Shown piece by piece: positions 8,173 to 16,463 of a DNA stretch of 64,000 nucleotides. Origin of the DNA: G965233625 sp965233625 (GTDB taxonomy: Bacteria; Planctomycetota; Planctomycetia; Pirellulales; Pirellulaceae); assembly GCA_965233625.1 (NCBI GenBank), contig OZ247499.1, forward strand, positions 7,192,001-7,256,000, written 5' to 3'. The translations under genes and the position numbers were made by a program. The first letter of the stretch is position 1. Every line of letters begins with the position of its first letter. The notes under the pieces are model-generated. The model was not told the origin of the DNA. It was given only the letters and a program-made list of their open reading frames with translations, and ran no database searches.

Positions 8173-9477
8173 ATGCACTATCAACAAGAACTCGAAAACA
8201 TTCTGCCAACCGGCATTACCGGCAGCGTCGTTCAGACGGTCGGTATGACCGCCTGTGTCGAGTCGTTCCCGGCCCCGGTCGGCGCTGTCGTGGAAATAGA
8301 CCGGCAGACGGGCGGACCCGTGCGGGCGGAAGTGATCGGCTTCCGCGACGATCAGACGATCATTTTCCCTTACGACGATATGACAGGTCTACGGCGCGGC
8401 AACCGCGTGCGGCTGGTCCGCACATCGCGACGGATCGCCGTTGGCGAGCAACTGCTGGGACGCGTCGTCAACGCGCATGGCGAACCAGTAGATGGCAGAC
8501 CGCGTCCGGCGCTGTTTGATCAGGTTCAATTGCACCGCAAACCACCGCTCGCCGTGCAGCGTCCGCGGATTCATCAAACGCTTTCAACGGGCATCCGCGC
8601 GATCGACGGTTTGCTGACATGCGGCCGGGGGCAACGCATGGGGTTGTTCGCCGGTTCTGGCGTCGGCAAGAGTGTGACGATGGGCATGATGGCTAAGTAC
8701 ACTTCGGCCGATATCAACGTGATCGGTCTTATTGGTGAACGTGGCCGCGAAGTCAATGAATTCATCGAGCGCGATTTAGGTCCCGAAGGACTTGCGCGCA
8801 GCGTGGTTGTTGTGGCTACCAGCGATGAACCTGCGCTGGTGCGGGTGCAGGCTGCGATGACGGCCACCGCCATTGCTGAGTATTTCCGCGATCAACAGAA
8901 CGACGTTTTGCTGCTGATGGATTCGCTGACACGTTTCGCCATGGCGCAGCGCGAGATCGGTCTGGCAGCGGGCGAGCCTCCCGCCACGCGTGGCTATCCG
9001 CCTTCGGTCTTTGCCTTACTGCCGCGTCTTGTTGAACGAGCTGGCCTGACGGCCCTGGGCAGTATCACGGCGTTCTACACCGTGCTGGTTGAAGGTGACG
9101 ATACGAACGAGCCGGTCAGCGATACGGTGCGCGGTTTGATTGATGGCCACACGGTGCTTACCCGTAAACTGGCGACCGCGGGGCACTATCCGGCAATTGA
9201 CGTGCTGGAAAGCATCAGCCGCGTGATGACGGACCTGTGTTCGGCAGAGCACCTGGCAGCGGCCCAGAAAATGAGGCAGATGCTGGCGGCGTTGCGGACG
9301 AATGAAGACCTGATCTCGATCGGCGCCTATCGCACCGGCTCTGATCCAATGACGGACGCCGGGCTACAACTTCGCAACGCAATGAACCTGTTCTTGAGGC
9401 AGTCCACCGCCGAGCAGTCGAACACGGAAGAAGCCTCTCAGCTGTTGCTCGAACTTGCGAAACACGCACCGAAATAA
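8173..9477 (+). CDS. fliI: Flagellum-specific ATPase FliI
   Basis: This 434-residue F1-beta-like ATPase energises flagellar protein export at the cytoplasmic face of the export gate. Walker A is AGSGVGKS (about 160-167). LLLMDSLTRFAMAQREIGLAAGEPPATRGYPPS follows, carrying Walker B and the conserved GEPPATRGYPPSVF export-ATPase signature. Length fits the family. It sits between fliH and fliJ, the two other parts of the ATPase complex. Confidence 0.96.
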   Translation: MHYQQELENILPTGITGSVVQTVGMTACVESFPAPVGAVVEIDRQTGGPVRAEVIGFRDDQTIIFPYDDMTGLRRGNRVRLVRTSRRIAVGEQLLGRVVNAHGEPVDGRPRPALFDQVQLHRKPPLAVQRPRIHQTLSTGIRAIDGLLTCGRGQRMGLFAGSGVGKSVTMGMMAKYTSADINVIGLIGERGREVNEFIERDLGPEGLARSVVVVATSDEPALVRVQAAMTATAIAEYFRDQQNDVLLLMDSLTRFAMAQREIGLAAGEPPATRGYPPSVFALLPRLVERAGLTALGSITAFYTVLVEGDDTNEPVSDTVRGLIDGHTVLTRKLATAGHYPAIDVLESISRVMTDLCSAEHLAAAQKMRQMLAALRTNEDLISIGAYRTGSDPMTDAGLQLRNAMNLFLRQSTAEQSNTEEASQLLLELAKHAPK

Positions 9478-9498
9478 CCCTAACCGGAGGCGAGAAAC

Positions 9499-9945
9499 AT
9501 GAGCCGTTTTAAGTTCCGGCTGGAGTCGATTCTGAATCTACGGAAATCAGAACGCGACCGTGCGCACGCAGAGCTTGAAAAGGCGAACGAAGCGGTCAAG
9601 GTCGTGGAAGAGCGGCTGGCAGCTGTGAAGAACGAAGTGGCGCAGATGCGGGCCCACCGCCGGAAAGATGCTGCACCCGGTAATGTTGATCCCGATCGCA
9701 TCCTGCAATCGCAGCGTTACGAGCTGTTCATGGAGACAGCTTCGTTGCAGTTCATCCAGCAGATCGAACAGCTTAGCCTGGCCGTGATCGAGCGGCGTAA
9801 CCGGCTGATGGAAGCCGACCGGGCGGTTCGTATTCTCGAAAAACTCCGCGATAAACAGCTGGCAGGTCACGAGCAGGAACTGCTACGCATTGAAGCCCGC
9901 GACTTTGATGAGATTGCCAGCCGCAACACGGGAGGCATGTCATGA
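9499..9945 (+). CDS. fliJ: Flagellar export protein FliJ
   Basis: This 148-residue coiled-coil protein begins with the FliJ signature (FKFRLESILNLRKSERDRAHAEL) and continues as one long two-stranded coiled coil. FliJ is the central stalk of the export ATPase and escorts chaperones. A GGAGGCGAG ribosome site precedes the ATG. It follows fliI by 21 bp, and its stop overlaps the start of the next gene by 4 bp (ATGA), suggesting coupled translation. Confidence 0.88.
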   Translation: MSRFKFRLESILNLRKSERDRAHAELEKANEAVKVVEERLAAVKNEVAQMRAHRRKDAAPGNVDPDRILQSQRYELFMETASLQFIQQIEQLSLAVIERRNRLMEADRAVRILEKLRDKQLAGHEQELLRIEARDFDEIASRNTGGMS

Positions 9946-10637
9946 AAATTCTGAACCTCATGGGTACGCTCTTCGCCGCCTTCTGCATTGCGACGGTCCT
10001 TGCGCAAGCTGCCGGGCTGGGCGTGCTGTGGGCGAAGGGACATCTGTCTGAAGAGAAACGCTACCGTTTTCTAGCGGCGCTGTACGGCGTTGACCAGCAC
10101 ACGCTGAAAGAAGAGATGGAGAAGAAATCGCTGCCCAAAGACAGCGAGCAAGCGGCGTTTGATCTGGTGTTGCAGCAGCGGGTCAAAGAGAGCTTGAATT
10201 TACAGCTTCGCGAAACCGCGCTGGAAAAAGGGCTGCTGGATCTGAACACGCTGGAAAATCAGCTTCGGATCGAGAAGAGCCGCTATGCGCAATTGAAGAA
10301 ATCGTTTGACACCAAGCTGGCGGAACTTGAACAGAGTCTGCAGGACGAAGCGATCCTAGAAGTGCAGCGGACGCTTGAAGCAATCCCGCCGAAGCAGGCC
10401 AAGGATCAGATTCTGCGGATGCTTGACGAAGACAAACTGACCGGCGGCAAGAAGGGCATGTTTGACGTGGTCCGCATCCTGAAGGGGATGGCCATCGATA
10501 AACGCCGCAAAGTGCTGGCCGAATTTAAGGCCGATGAAGAACCCGAAAAACTGCACGACATTCTATTACAGATCCGGCTCGGTGAGCCTGATGTTTCGCT
10601 GATGCGGGCTACTCGTGAAGCCCTGAAGGGAGTCTAG
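9942..10637 (+). CDS. MotE-like membrane-anchored coiled-coil protein
   Basis: The 231-residue protein has one N-terminal membrane segment (about 9-31), a coiled coil (about 80-145), and a C-terminal helical domain (IPPKQAKDQILRML, then MFDVVRILKGMAIDKRRKVLAEF) resembling the MgtE-N-like fold of MotE. MotE is a periplasmic or membrane chaperone that stabilises the stator protein MotC in other bacteria. Its start overlaps fliJ by four bases, so it belongs to the flagellar operon. The exact role is inferred from architecture and place. Confidence 0.6.
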   Translation: MKILNLMGTLFAAFCIATVLAQAAGLGVLWAKGHLSEEKRYRFLAALYGVDQHTLKEEMEKKSLPKDSEQAAFDLVLQQRVKESLNLQLRETALEKGLLDLNTLENQLRIEKSRYAQLKKSFDTKLAELEQSLQDEAILEVQRTLEAIPPKQAKDQILRMLDEDKLTGGKKGMFDVVRILKGMAIDKRRKVLAEFKADEEPEKLHDILLQIRLGEPDVSLMRATREALKGV

Positions 10638-10639
10638 AA

Positions 10640-12088
10640 ATGAGTTCTGCGCCGCTTGATCTATCCGTAGGTCGTATCGATTCTGCATCGCCGCCTAAAC
10701 CATCGCGCGCTGCCGGTGATTCGTTTCAGCAGGAACTGCAACGCAGCCGCAAGAGCAACCGAAAACCAGCGGAAGAGGGGGCGCACCTTAGCCGGGAAAC
10801 ATCGGAAGCACCTGTCAAAGGCGCAGCCAAACCTGTGCAGCCTGAAGAACCTGCAACGGAAGCAGATGTTGAGCAGCCGGTGGATGCGGCGGAAGGCAGT
10901 GATGTGGAAGCAGTAGCGCCGGTTGCTGTCGCACCACATGAACCGAACGTGGAACTGCTTGAGGACTCCGTAATTGAACTGCCGGTGCTGACCGGGACAG
11001 ATGGCGACAGCGGCGAAGCTGCAGAAGCTGGCGAGGTAGCTGTTGAAGTGGCCGATCCGGCGTCAGCTGATGGCCCTGGCAAGCTGATCGCGGTGGGCGA
11101 GCCTGTTTTGCAAGACACAACGAAGGATGGCTCCGCCGTTGTTTCAGATCCCCTGGTGGGCGAAGTGGCGAAGGAAAAGACGCCAGAGTCACAGATAGCG
11201 GACATTCAGCCGGTTACGGAAGAAGCTCCTGACACGTCGCAGGCGGCGGTCGCATCGCAACAAGTTGCCTCAAAGACAACGCAGTCGCAGTCTCAGCGGA
11301 AAGATACAGATGCTGCTGGTGAGAAGTCATCGGCGTCATCTACGCAAGTAGCAGGAAACCCGGCGGTTGTTCAGCAGCAGGCGTCGACGCAGTTCGCGCA
11401 GCTTGAAGGTGTTTCATCGGAGACGGACCCGGCGGCAAGTGAGAGTATCAAGACGGAAAGTACAAAGATTGATGGCCTCAAGCCAGCCGCAGCAGAAGCG
11501 GCAGCGGTTGAGCAAGGCGACCTCGCTGTGCAACCTGCGAGTAATCAGCAGCAGGCGCCCAGTGCGGCCGCGCGGACGCGGTTCGGCGAAGCGCTGGTCG
11601 GGCGGGCTGCTGCGGCGCAGGAAGATGTTTCACTCTCGCCGGCGCAGCGCGGCCGGTTTGTGAACCGTGTGTCCAGGGCGATGGAAGTCGCCAGCAATAC
11701 CGACGGTATCGTGCGTTTGCGGCTCAGTCCCAAGGCGCTTGGCGCGCTGAAGATGCAAGTGCAAGTGAATGGCCAGAATCTATCGGCGACCATCGAGGCT
11801 GAATCGCACACCGCCCGCAACCTGCTGCTTGACAATCTGCCGGTTCTGCGCGAGCGGTTGGCCGCGCAGAATATCTCGATTGAATCGTTCGACGTCAACG
11901 TCGCCGATCAGGACGATCAGCAAGGCGCCGCCAACCAGCGCGAGCAACTGGCGGATCAGCAACAGGATTCCTCTGGCTCGCGTCCACGCCGCGACCGTCA
12001 AGAGAGTCAGCAGCAGGAAACACCTGCGGGCGAACAGTCGCCAGTTGCACAGGACGATGATCCGCACGGATTGAATGTCACCGTTTAA
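10640..12088 (+). CDS. fliK: Flagellar hook-length control protein FliK
   Basis: The 482-residue protein has a low-complexity Glu/Ala/Val/Gln-rich N-terminal two thirds, consistent with a molecular ruler. The C-terminal Flg_hook domain (about 335-430) has the hallmark LRLSPKALGALKMQVQVNGQ followed by LLLDNLPVLRERLAAQNI. It is secreted and triggers the switch from hook to filament export. Its Gln/Asp-rich tail (430-482) is variable. It starts 2 bp after the MotE-like gene and is 23 bp before flgD. Confidence 0.88.
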   Translation: MSSAPLDLSVGRIDSASPPKPSRAAGDSFQQELQRSRKSNRKPAEEGAHLSRETSEAPVKGAAKPVQPEEPATEADVEQPVDAAEGSDVEAVAPVAVAPHEPNVELLEDSVIELPVLTGTDGDSGEAAEAGEVAVEVADPASADGPGKLIAVGEPVLQDTTKDGSAVVSDPLVGEVAKEKTPESQIADIQPVTEEAPDTSQAAVASQQVASKTTQSQSQRKDTDAAGEKSSASSTQVAGNPAVVQQQASTQFAQLEGVSSETDPAASESIKTESTKIDGLKPAAAEAAAVEQGDLAVQPASNQQQAPSAAARTRFGEALVGRAAAAQEDVSLSPAQRGRFVNRVSRAMEVASNTDGIVRLRLSPKALGALKMQVQVNGQNLSATIEAESHTARNLLLDNLPVLRERLAAQNISIESFDVNVADQDDQQGAANQREQLADQQQDSSGSRPRRDRQESQQQETPAGEQSPVAQDDDPHGLNVTV

Positions 12089-12111
12089 CTAAGAAACCAG
12101 GAAACCAACTG

Positions 12112-12534
12112 ATGACACAAATTAGCAATACCGGCGCGGCTGTTTCAGCCACTTCATCCAGCAGTACGGCTTCGGCGCTCAGCAATGTAGACGTCGATCA
12201 GTTTCTGCAACTGATGATTGCCGAACTGCAGAACCAGGACCCGCTTAGCCCCGTTGAAAACAGCGAAATGCTGCAACAGATTTCGCAGATCCGCGAGATC
12301 GGCGCCAGTGAGTCGCTGGCCGAGACGCTGTCCGCCGTACTGGCTGGTCAGAATGTGGCGACGGCCAGCGCGCTGATTGGCAAAGAAGTATCCGCTCTGT
12401 CGGACGATGCCGAGAACATCAGCGGCGTGGTGGACCGGATTTCCATCAGCGATGAAAACGATGTGCGTGTGCACATCGGCGATAGCAGCGTCAAGCTGAA
12501 CAATGTCCGCGAGATTATCTCCGCCGGGGAATAA
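12112..12534 (+). CDS. flgD: Flagellar hook capping protein FlgD, short form
   Basis: This 140-residue protein matches the N-terminal core of FlgD: VDQFLQLMIAELQNQDPLSPVEN then EMLQQISQIREIGASESL. FlgD caps the growing hook. Its central region, LIGKEVSAL and a short beta segment, is present, but the tudor/Ig-like C-terminal domain of enterobacterial FlgD (about 230 residues in total) is missing. Short FlgD proteins occur in several phyla, so this is probably functional. It is the last plus-strand gene of the cluster; flgE is not in the window. Confidence 0.87.
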   Translation: MTQISNTGAAVSATSSSSTASALSNVDVDQFLQLMIAELQNQDPLSPVENSEMLQQISQIREIGASESLAETLSAVLAGQNVATASALIGKEVSALSDDAENISGVVDRISISDENDVRVHIGDSSVKLNNVREIISAGE

Positions 12535-12561
12535 CCGGGCGGTTGTACGGCGGCGGAAGGG

Positions 12562-13158
12562 TTAGCTATTAAGCGTTCCCTTGGTGCTGGGCACGCCCGT
12601 CTGACGCGGATCATCTTCGACGGCCATGCGCAGGGCCCGCGCACTAGCTTTGAAAACAGCTTCACTAATGTGATGGCTGTTGCGGCCGTGGTGTAGCACG
12701 ACGTGCAGGTTGCACAGCGCGTTGGCGGCGGTAGCCTGCCAGAAGTCTTCGATCAGTTCGCTATCGAATTCGCCGATCTTGGCCGCGGGTACATCCACCT
12801 GGAACACCATGTAATAGCGTCCGCTGAGATCAATCGCGGTGGTGACCAGGGTTTCTTCCATCGGCAGCGTGAAGTGCCCGTAACGACGGATGCCCTTCTT
12901 ATCGCCAATCGCCTCGCGGATGGCCTGGCCCAGGCAGATGCCGGTGTCTTCCACCGTGTGATGGAAGTCTACGTGCAGGTCGCCTTCGGCCTTCACCTTC
13001 AGATCAATCATGGAATGCCGGGAGAATAGCTCCAGCATGTGATCGAAAAAGCCGATGCCCGTGCTTATTTCCGACTTGCCCTGGCCGTCGAGATTGATCT
13101 CTAGCTCAATCTTAGTTTCTGCTGTCTGGCGCTCGATCTTCGCGGTGCGGCCGGGCAT
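12562..13158 (-). CDS. hisB: Imidazoleglycerol-phosphate dehydratase HisB
   Basis: This 198-residue enzyme removes water from imidazole glycerol phosphate to give imidazole acetol phosphate, step six of histidine synthesis. It has the two metal-binding motifs FHHTVEDTGICLG and HGRNSHHISE, plus GFFDHMLELFSRH. It is the single-domain form without the HAD phosphatase of enterobacterial HisB. It lies 54 bp downstream of hisC in an apparent hisD-hisC-hisB operon and converges with flgD. Confidence 0.96.
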   Translation of the reverse strand: MPGRTAKIERQTAETKIELEINLDGQGKSEISTGIGFFDHMLELFSRHSMIDLKVKAEGDLHVDFHHTVEDTGICLGQAIREAIGDKKGIRRYGHFTLPMEETLVTTAIDLSGRYYMVFQVDVPAAKIGEFDSELIEDFWQATAANALCNLHVVLHHGRNSHHISEAVFKASARALRMAVEDDPRQTGVPSTKGTLNS

Positions 13159-13212
13159 AGTTGTGGGTTCCTGGAAGTGGTTGGCGGATGTGCCGGGATG
13201 TGCAGTTGTCTT

Positions 13213-14256
13213 CTATACCATACTACGCAGTAGCGTCAGGCAGGCATCGATCTGGGCGGGATCTCCAACGGAAATCCGCAGTCCGTCGCCCCAGCCTTCG
13301 TAGTCCATGTAGCGGACCAGCACTTTGTTCTGCTTGAGTTGTTCGTAGAGCGGCTGCACAGGCTGGTCGTCACGTGTGCACCAGACAAAGTTGGCCTGCG
13401 ACGGCGTGATATTGAAGCCCAGGGCTGCGAGTTCCTGTTCCAGGTGGCTGCGGGTTGCTTTCACCTTGGCGACGTTATCCGTCAGCCATGCCTGATCGTT
13501 GATGGCGGCGGTCGCGGCGGCAATCGAGAGCGAATCGCAATTGTAGGAGTCTTTGACCTTCATCAGCTCAGCGATAATCTGCGGCTGTGCGATGAGATAG
13601 CCAAACCGCAGACCTGCCAGCCCGTACGATTTACTCAGCGTCCGCGTGACCATGATGTTGGGATTTTCGCGGACCAGATGCACGCAGTTCGCTTCCGCGA
13701 AGTCCACGTACGCTTCATCCACAACCAGCGGACAGGGCAGTTCCGCCGCCAGCGATGCAACCGCTCCAGCGTCCAGCACGGTGCCGGATGGGCTATTCGG
13801 ATTGGGTAAGAAAGCCAGCTTTAACCCATCGGCGGCGCGCGCGAAGTCATCGGTCAGCGTCCAGTCGCCGGTGAACTTCACTTCCTCGTAGCGGGCGCCT
13901 TGGATGTGTGCAAGCGTGCGGTAGAGGATGTAGCTAGGGTATGGCAGCCGCAACAACTCTCCGGCGCCGACAAACGAGCGGGTGAGAATGGTGAGGATGT
14001 CGTCGCTGCCATTGCCGCACAGAATCCAGTCGGGTTCAACGCCATGCAGCTCCGCCGCGCTGATGCGGAATGAATTGCCCACGGGATCAGGATACCGCGA
14101 CAGCGTGCTGGCGGCCTGGCTGATTGCCGTAGCGACCGCAGGCGACGGCGGATAAGGATTCTCGTTGGTGTTGAGCTTGATGAACTTGCCGGCTTGTGGC
14201 TGCTCGCCCGGTTTGTAACCGGCCATGGCGGCGATTTCGGGGCGGACGTTTGTCAC
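13213..14256 (-). CDS. hisC: Histidinol-phosphate aminotransferase HisC
   Basis: This 347-residue class I/II PLP aminotransferase transfers an amino group to imidazole acetol phosphate. It shows KLNTNENPYPPSP, CGNGSDDILTIL, NPNSPSGT, VVDEAYVDF and TLSKSYGLAGLR, with the PLP lysine in SKS. I chose the GTG at 14256 as start because it overlaps the hisD stop (sequence GTGA), has GGAG upstream, and gives the normal N-terminus TNVRPEIAAM. The longer in-frame reading to 14433 lies inside hisD and is not HisC-like. Confidence 0.94.
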   Translation of the reverse strand: MTNVRPEIAAMAGYKPGEQPQAGKFIKLNTNENPYPPSPAVATAISQAASTLSRYPDPVGNSFRISAAELHGVEPDWILCGNGSDDILTILTRSFVGAGELLRLPYPSYILYRTLAHIQGARYEEVKFTGDWTLTDDFARAADGLKLAFLPNPNSPSGTVLDAGAVASLAAELPCPLVVDEAYVDFAEANCVHLVRENPNIMVTRTLSKSYGLAGLRFGYLIAQPQIIAELMKVKDSYNCDSLSIAAATAAINDQAWLTDNVAKVKATRSHLEQELAALGFNITPSQANFVWCTRDDQPVQPLYEQLKQNKVLVRYMDYEGWGDGLRISVGDPAQIDACLTLLRSMV

Positions 14257-15629
14257 TGCGATGCTCCCTTCTGATCGGCCACACGAATATCCACACTCGC
14301 CCGGTGCGCGGTAAGCCCTTCTTTGTCGGCCATGATCTGTATGTGCGGGGCGATGTCCGTAAGTGACTGCCGGTTGTACTGGATCACGCTGGTTGAGCGT
14401 AGAAAATCGTTGGCCGTTAGCCCGGCGGCCCATCGTGCGGTGCCGCCAGTTGGCAGTACGTGCGAAGGACCGGCGGCGTAGTCGCCAACGGCGACGGGCG
14501 TAAAATTGCCCGCGAAGATGGCGCCGGCGTGACGAAGTTGCGGGATCAGCCGGTCAGCATCGTCGATGGCTACGTGGAGGTGTTCCGGCGCCAGCGAGTT
14601 GGTAATGCGGACGGCTTCCTGCTCAGTGGCGACGTGAATCAGGCAGCCAAAGTCACGCAGGCTTTGCAGTGTGAGTTCAGAACGCGAAAGCTGTGCGGCC
14701 TGTTTCAGCAGTTCCTGCCGTGTCGCCTCTAGCGTTTCGCGGCTCCATGTAATCAGGATGCTGGCGCCGGGTGCGTGTTCTGCCTGAGCCAGCAGGTCGG
14801 CCGCGGTGTATGCGGGGCTGGTTGTTTCATCAGCGATGACCACCACTTCGCTGGGCCCGGCAATCGAATCGATATCCACCTGGCCGTAAACGTGCTGCTT
14901 GGCAAGTGCGACAAACAGGTTGCCTGGGCCGACGATCTTATCAACCGCCGGCAAGCCCTCGACACCATAAGCCAGCGCCGCAACCGCCTGGGCGCCGCCC
15001 GCGCGATACACTTCGCTGACGCCTACTTCGGCGCACACCGCCAGCACATCGGTGTTGTTGGCGCCGAAGGGAGTGGGCGGTGCAACAACTGCAATCTGCT
15101 CGACGCCTGCGGCGCGGGCGAGCGTGGCAGTCATAAGAACCGTGGAAGGATAAGCCGCCGCTCCACCAGGAACGCAGATGCCAATACGTTGTAGCGGCAG
15201 ATAGCGTTGCCGTAGTTTCACACCAGGCCGCTCGACCGTTTTGTCCGCGTGTAGAATCGCGGTCTGAAACTCGTGAATGTTGTCACGGATCTGCCGGACT
15301 GATTTCAGGAATTCCGGCGACGCCTGCTGGTGGGCGGCTTCAATTTCGGTAGCGGAAACACGTAGGTCGGCGGCGGTGACTTCGGCGCCATCAAGCTTCG
15401 CCGTGTAGTTCAAAAGTGCATCGCGTCCCTGGTCACGCACATCGTTGCAGATACGGTCCACCACCTGCTGCGGCGTCAATGGTTCGCCGAAAACGTCGAT
15501 GGTGCGCTGACGTCCGGCCTCGCTGACGACGTTGCCGCTGGGGCTAAGCTTCTGCCGCAGCGTTTCCAGCGCCTGTTCCACGTCGTCGCGGCTGGCGTCG
15601 ATGACTTGTATTTCGAGTTCGGCGGGCAT
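14253..15629 (-). CDS. hisD: Histidinol dehydrogenase HisD
   Basis: This 458-residue zinc enzyme oxidises L-histidinol to L-histidine in two NAD-dependent steps. Motifs include RQRYLPLQRIGICVPGG, VDKIVGPGN, IAGPSEVVVIADE, DLLAQAEH and the late APEHLHV and GPSHVLPTGGTARW, which carry the zinc and substrate ligands. ATG 15629 gives the usual N-terminus; the frame stays open to 15788 but that part is not HisD-like. It is translationally coupled to hisC by an overlapping GTGA. Confidence 0.95.
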   Translation of the reverse strand: MPAELEIQVIDASRDDVEQALETLRQKLSPSGNVVSEAGRQRTIDVFGEPLTPQQVVDRICNDVRDQGRDALLNYTAKLDGAEVTAADLRVSATEIEAAHQQASPEFLKSVRQIRDNIHEFQTAILHADKTVERPGVKLRQRYLPLQRIGICVPGGAAAYPSTVLMTATLARAAGVEQIAVVAPPTPFGANNTDVLAVCAEVGVSEVYRAGGAQAVAALAYGVEGLPAVDKIVGPGNLFVALAKQHVYGQVDIDSIAGPSEVVVIADETTSPAYTAADLLAQAEHAPGASILITWSRETLEATRQELLKQAAQLSRSELTLQSLRDFGCLIHVATEQEAVRITNSLAPEHLHVAIDDADRLIPQLRHAGAIFAGNFTPVAVGDYAAGPSHVLPTGGTARWAAGLTANDFLRSTSVIQYNRQSLTDIAPHIQIMADKEGLTAHRASVDIRVADQKGASQ

Positions 15630-15747
15630 GAGTCTGGCGGGTAAAAGTCGGCGGGTGAACGGTTTAGAAGTATGCCATTCTGGCTGAATCTGGCCGGATG
15701 GGAAGGGCCAATACGGCGTCTTTCTCGGGCTCAGTCCGCCGCGTGGC

Positions 15748-16347
15748 TCAGCCAGTGACTTTCCCGTAGATTTCCACCAGGAACGCAATCGATTTCGCCT
15801 TGGCTTTATTGCTGATCCTGTGCGGCTGATCCGCCGGGTAATGTGCTGAATCGCCCTTTTTCAGCTCGACGACATCGCTGCCCGAAGTGATCTCAAGATG
15901 CCCGGATTCAACCGTGATGAATTCACGTGTGCCGTGAAAATGCGGCGCACTATCGAGGACGCCGCCGGGATGGAGGGTTAACTCGTAGAATTCGACGCCT
16001 TTTTCCAGATGCAGGGGCGAAAGCGTGCGGATGCGGCAGTTTTCGTCGTCGCGGAATAGATGCGTTGGCTCTCCGCTACGGACCACATCAATCTGCGGGG
16101 CGTTGGTCGTTGTATCCACCAGGGCGCCCAGAGACAGGCCGAAAGCATTGGCGAGCCGATGGGCCACACCCAGCGTGGGGTTTGCGGAGCCGCGTTCAAT
16201 CTGGCTGATCATCGAGCGACTGACACCGCTGACCGACGCGAGTTCTTCGAGTGTCCAGCCCTTCTGGCGCCGCATTTCGCGCACACGCTCACAAACGTGC
16301 TGCTGGACGGGGTCCGTTGTTATTGCGGCTGCCTTCTTTTTACCCAT
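15748..16347 (-). CDS. XRE-type regulator with C-terminal cupin domain
   Basis: The 199-residue regulator has an XRE helix-turn-helix at about 18-72 (VREMRRQKGWTLEELASVSG, then VSRSMISQIERG) and a cupin sensor domain at about 120-195 (LHPGGVLDSAPHFHGTREF, a metal or ligand-binding His cluster). It is divergent from tdh, and two inverted repeats fill the shared 116-bp gap, so it probably controls tdh-kbl and itself. It may also respond to an amino acid or its breakdown product; that is inference. The short start MGKKK was preferred over in-frame codons up to 16398, which would overlap both repeats. Confidence 0.85.
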   Translation of the reverse strand: MGKKKAAAITTDPVQQHVCERVREMRRQKGWTLEELASVSGVSRSMISQIERGSANPTLGVAHRLANAFGLSLGALVDTTTNAPQIDVVRSGEPTHLFRDDENCRIRTLSPLHLEKGVEFYELTLHPGGVLDSAPHFHGTREFITVESGHLEITSGSDVVELKKGDSAHYPADQPHRISNKAKAKSIAFLVEIYGKVTG

Positions 16348-16357
16348 GCTGCATGCA

Positions 16358-16375
16358 TTTCCAGAATAATGGAAA
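16358..16375. promoter_or_regulatory. Inverted repeat TTTCCA-N6-TGGAAA, candidate operator
   Basis: A perfect six-base inverted repeat with a six-base spacer lies 10 bp upstream of the XRE/cupin regulator start. Its size suits a dimeric helix-turn-helix repressor. It may mediate autoregulation. Confidence 0.4.
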
Positions 16376-16378
16376 ATC

Positions 16379-16402
16379 ATTCTTGCAAATCGGAACAAGA
16401 AT
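16379..16402. promoter_or_regulatory. Inverted repeat ATTCTTG-N10-CAAGAAT, candidate operator
   Basis: This perfect seven-base inverted repeat with a ten-base spacer lies between the divergent regulator and tdh, about 60 bp before the tdh start. With the neighbouring repeat at 16358-16375 it gives two palindromes three bases apart in one control region. Confidence 0.45.
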
Positions 16403-16463
16403 ATCTACTATGACGAATGACGATTCCACTATACCAGAAAACGCCTGCACTTTGGAGGCAATC

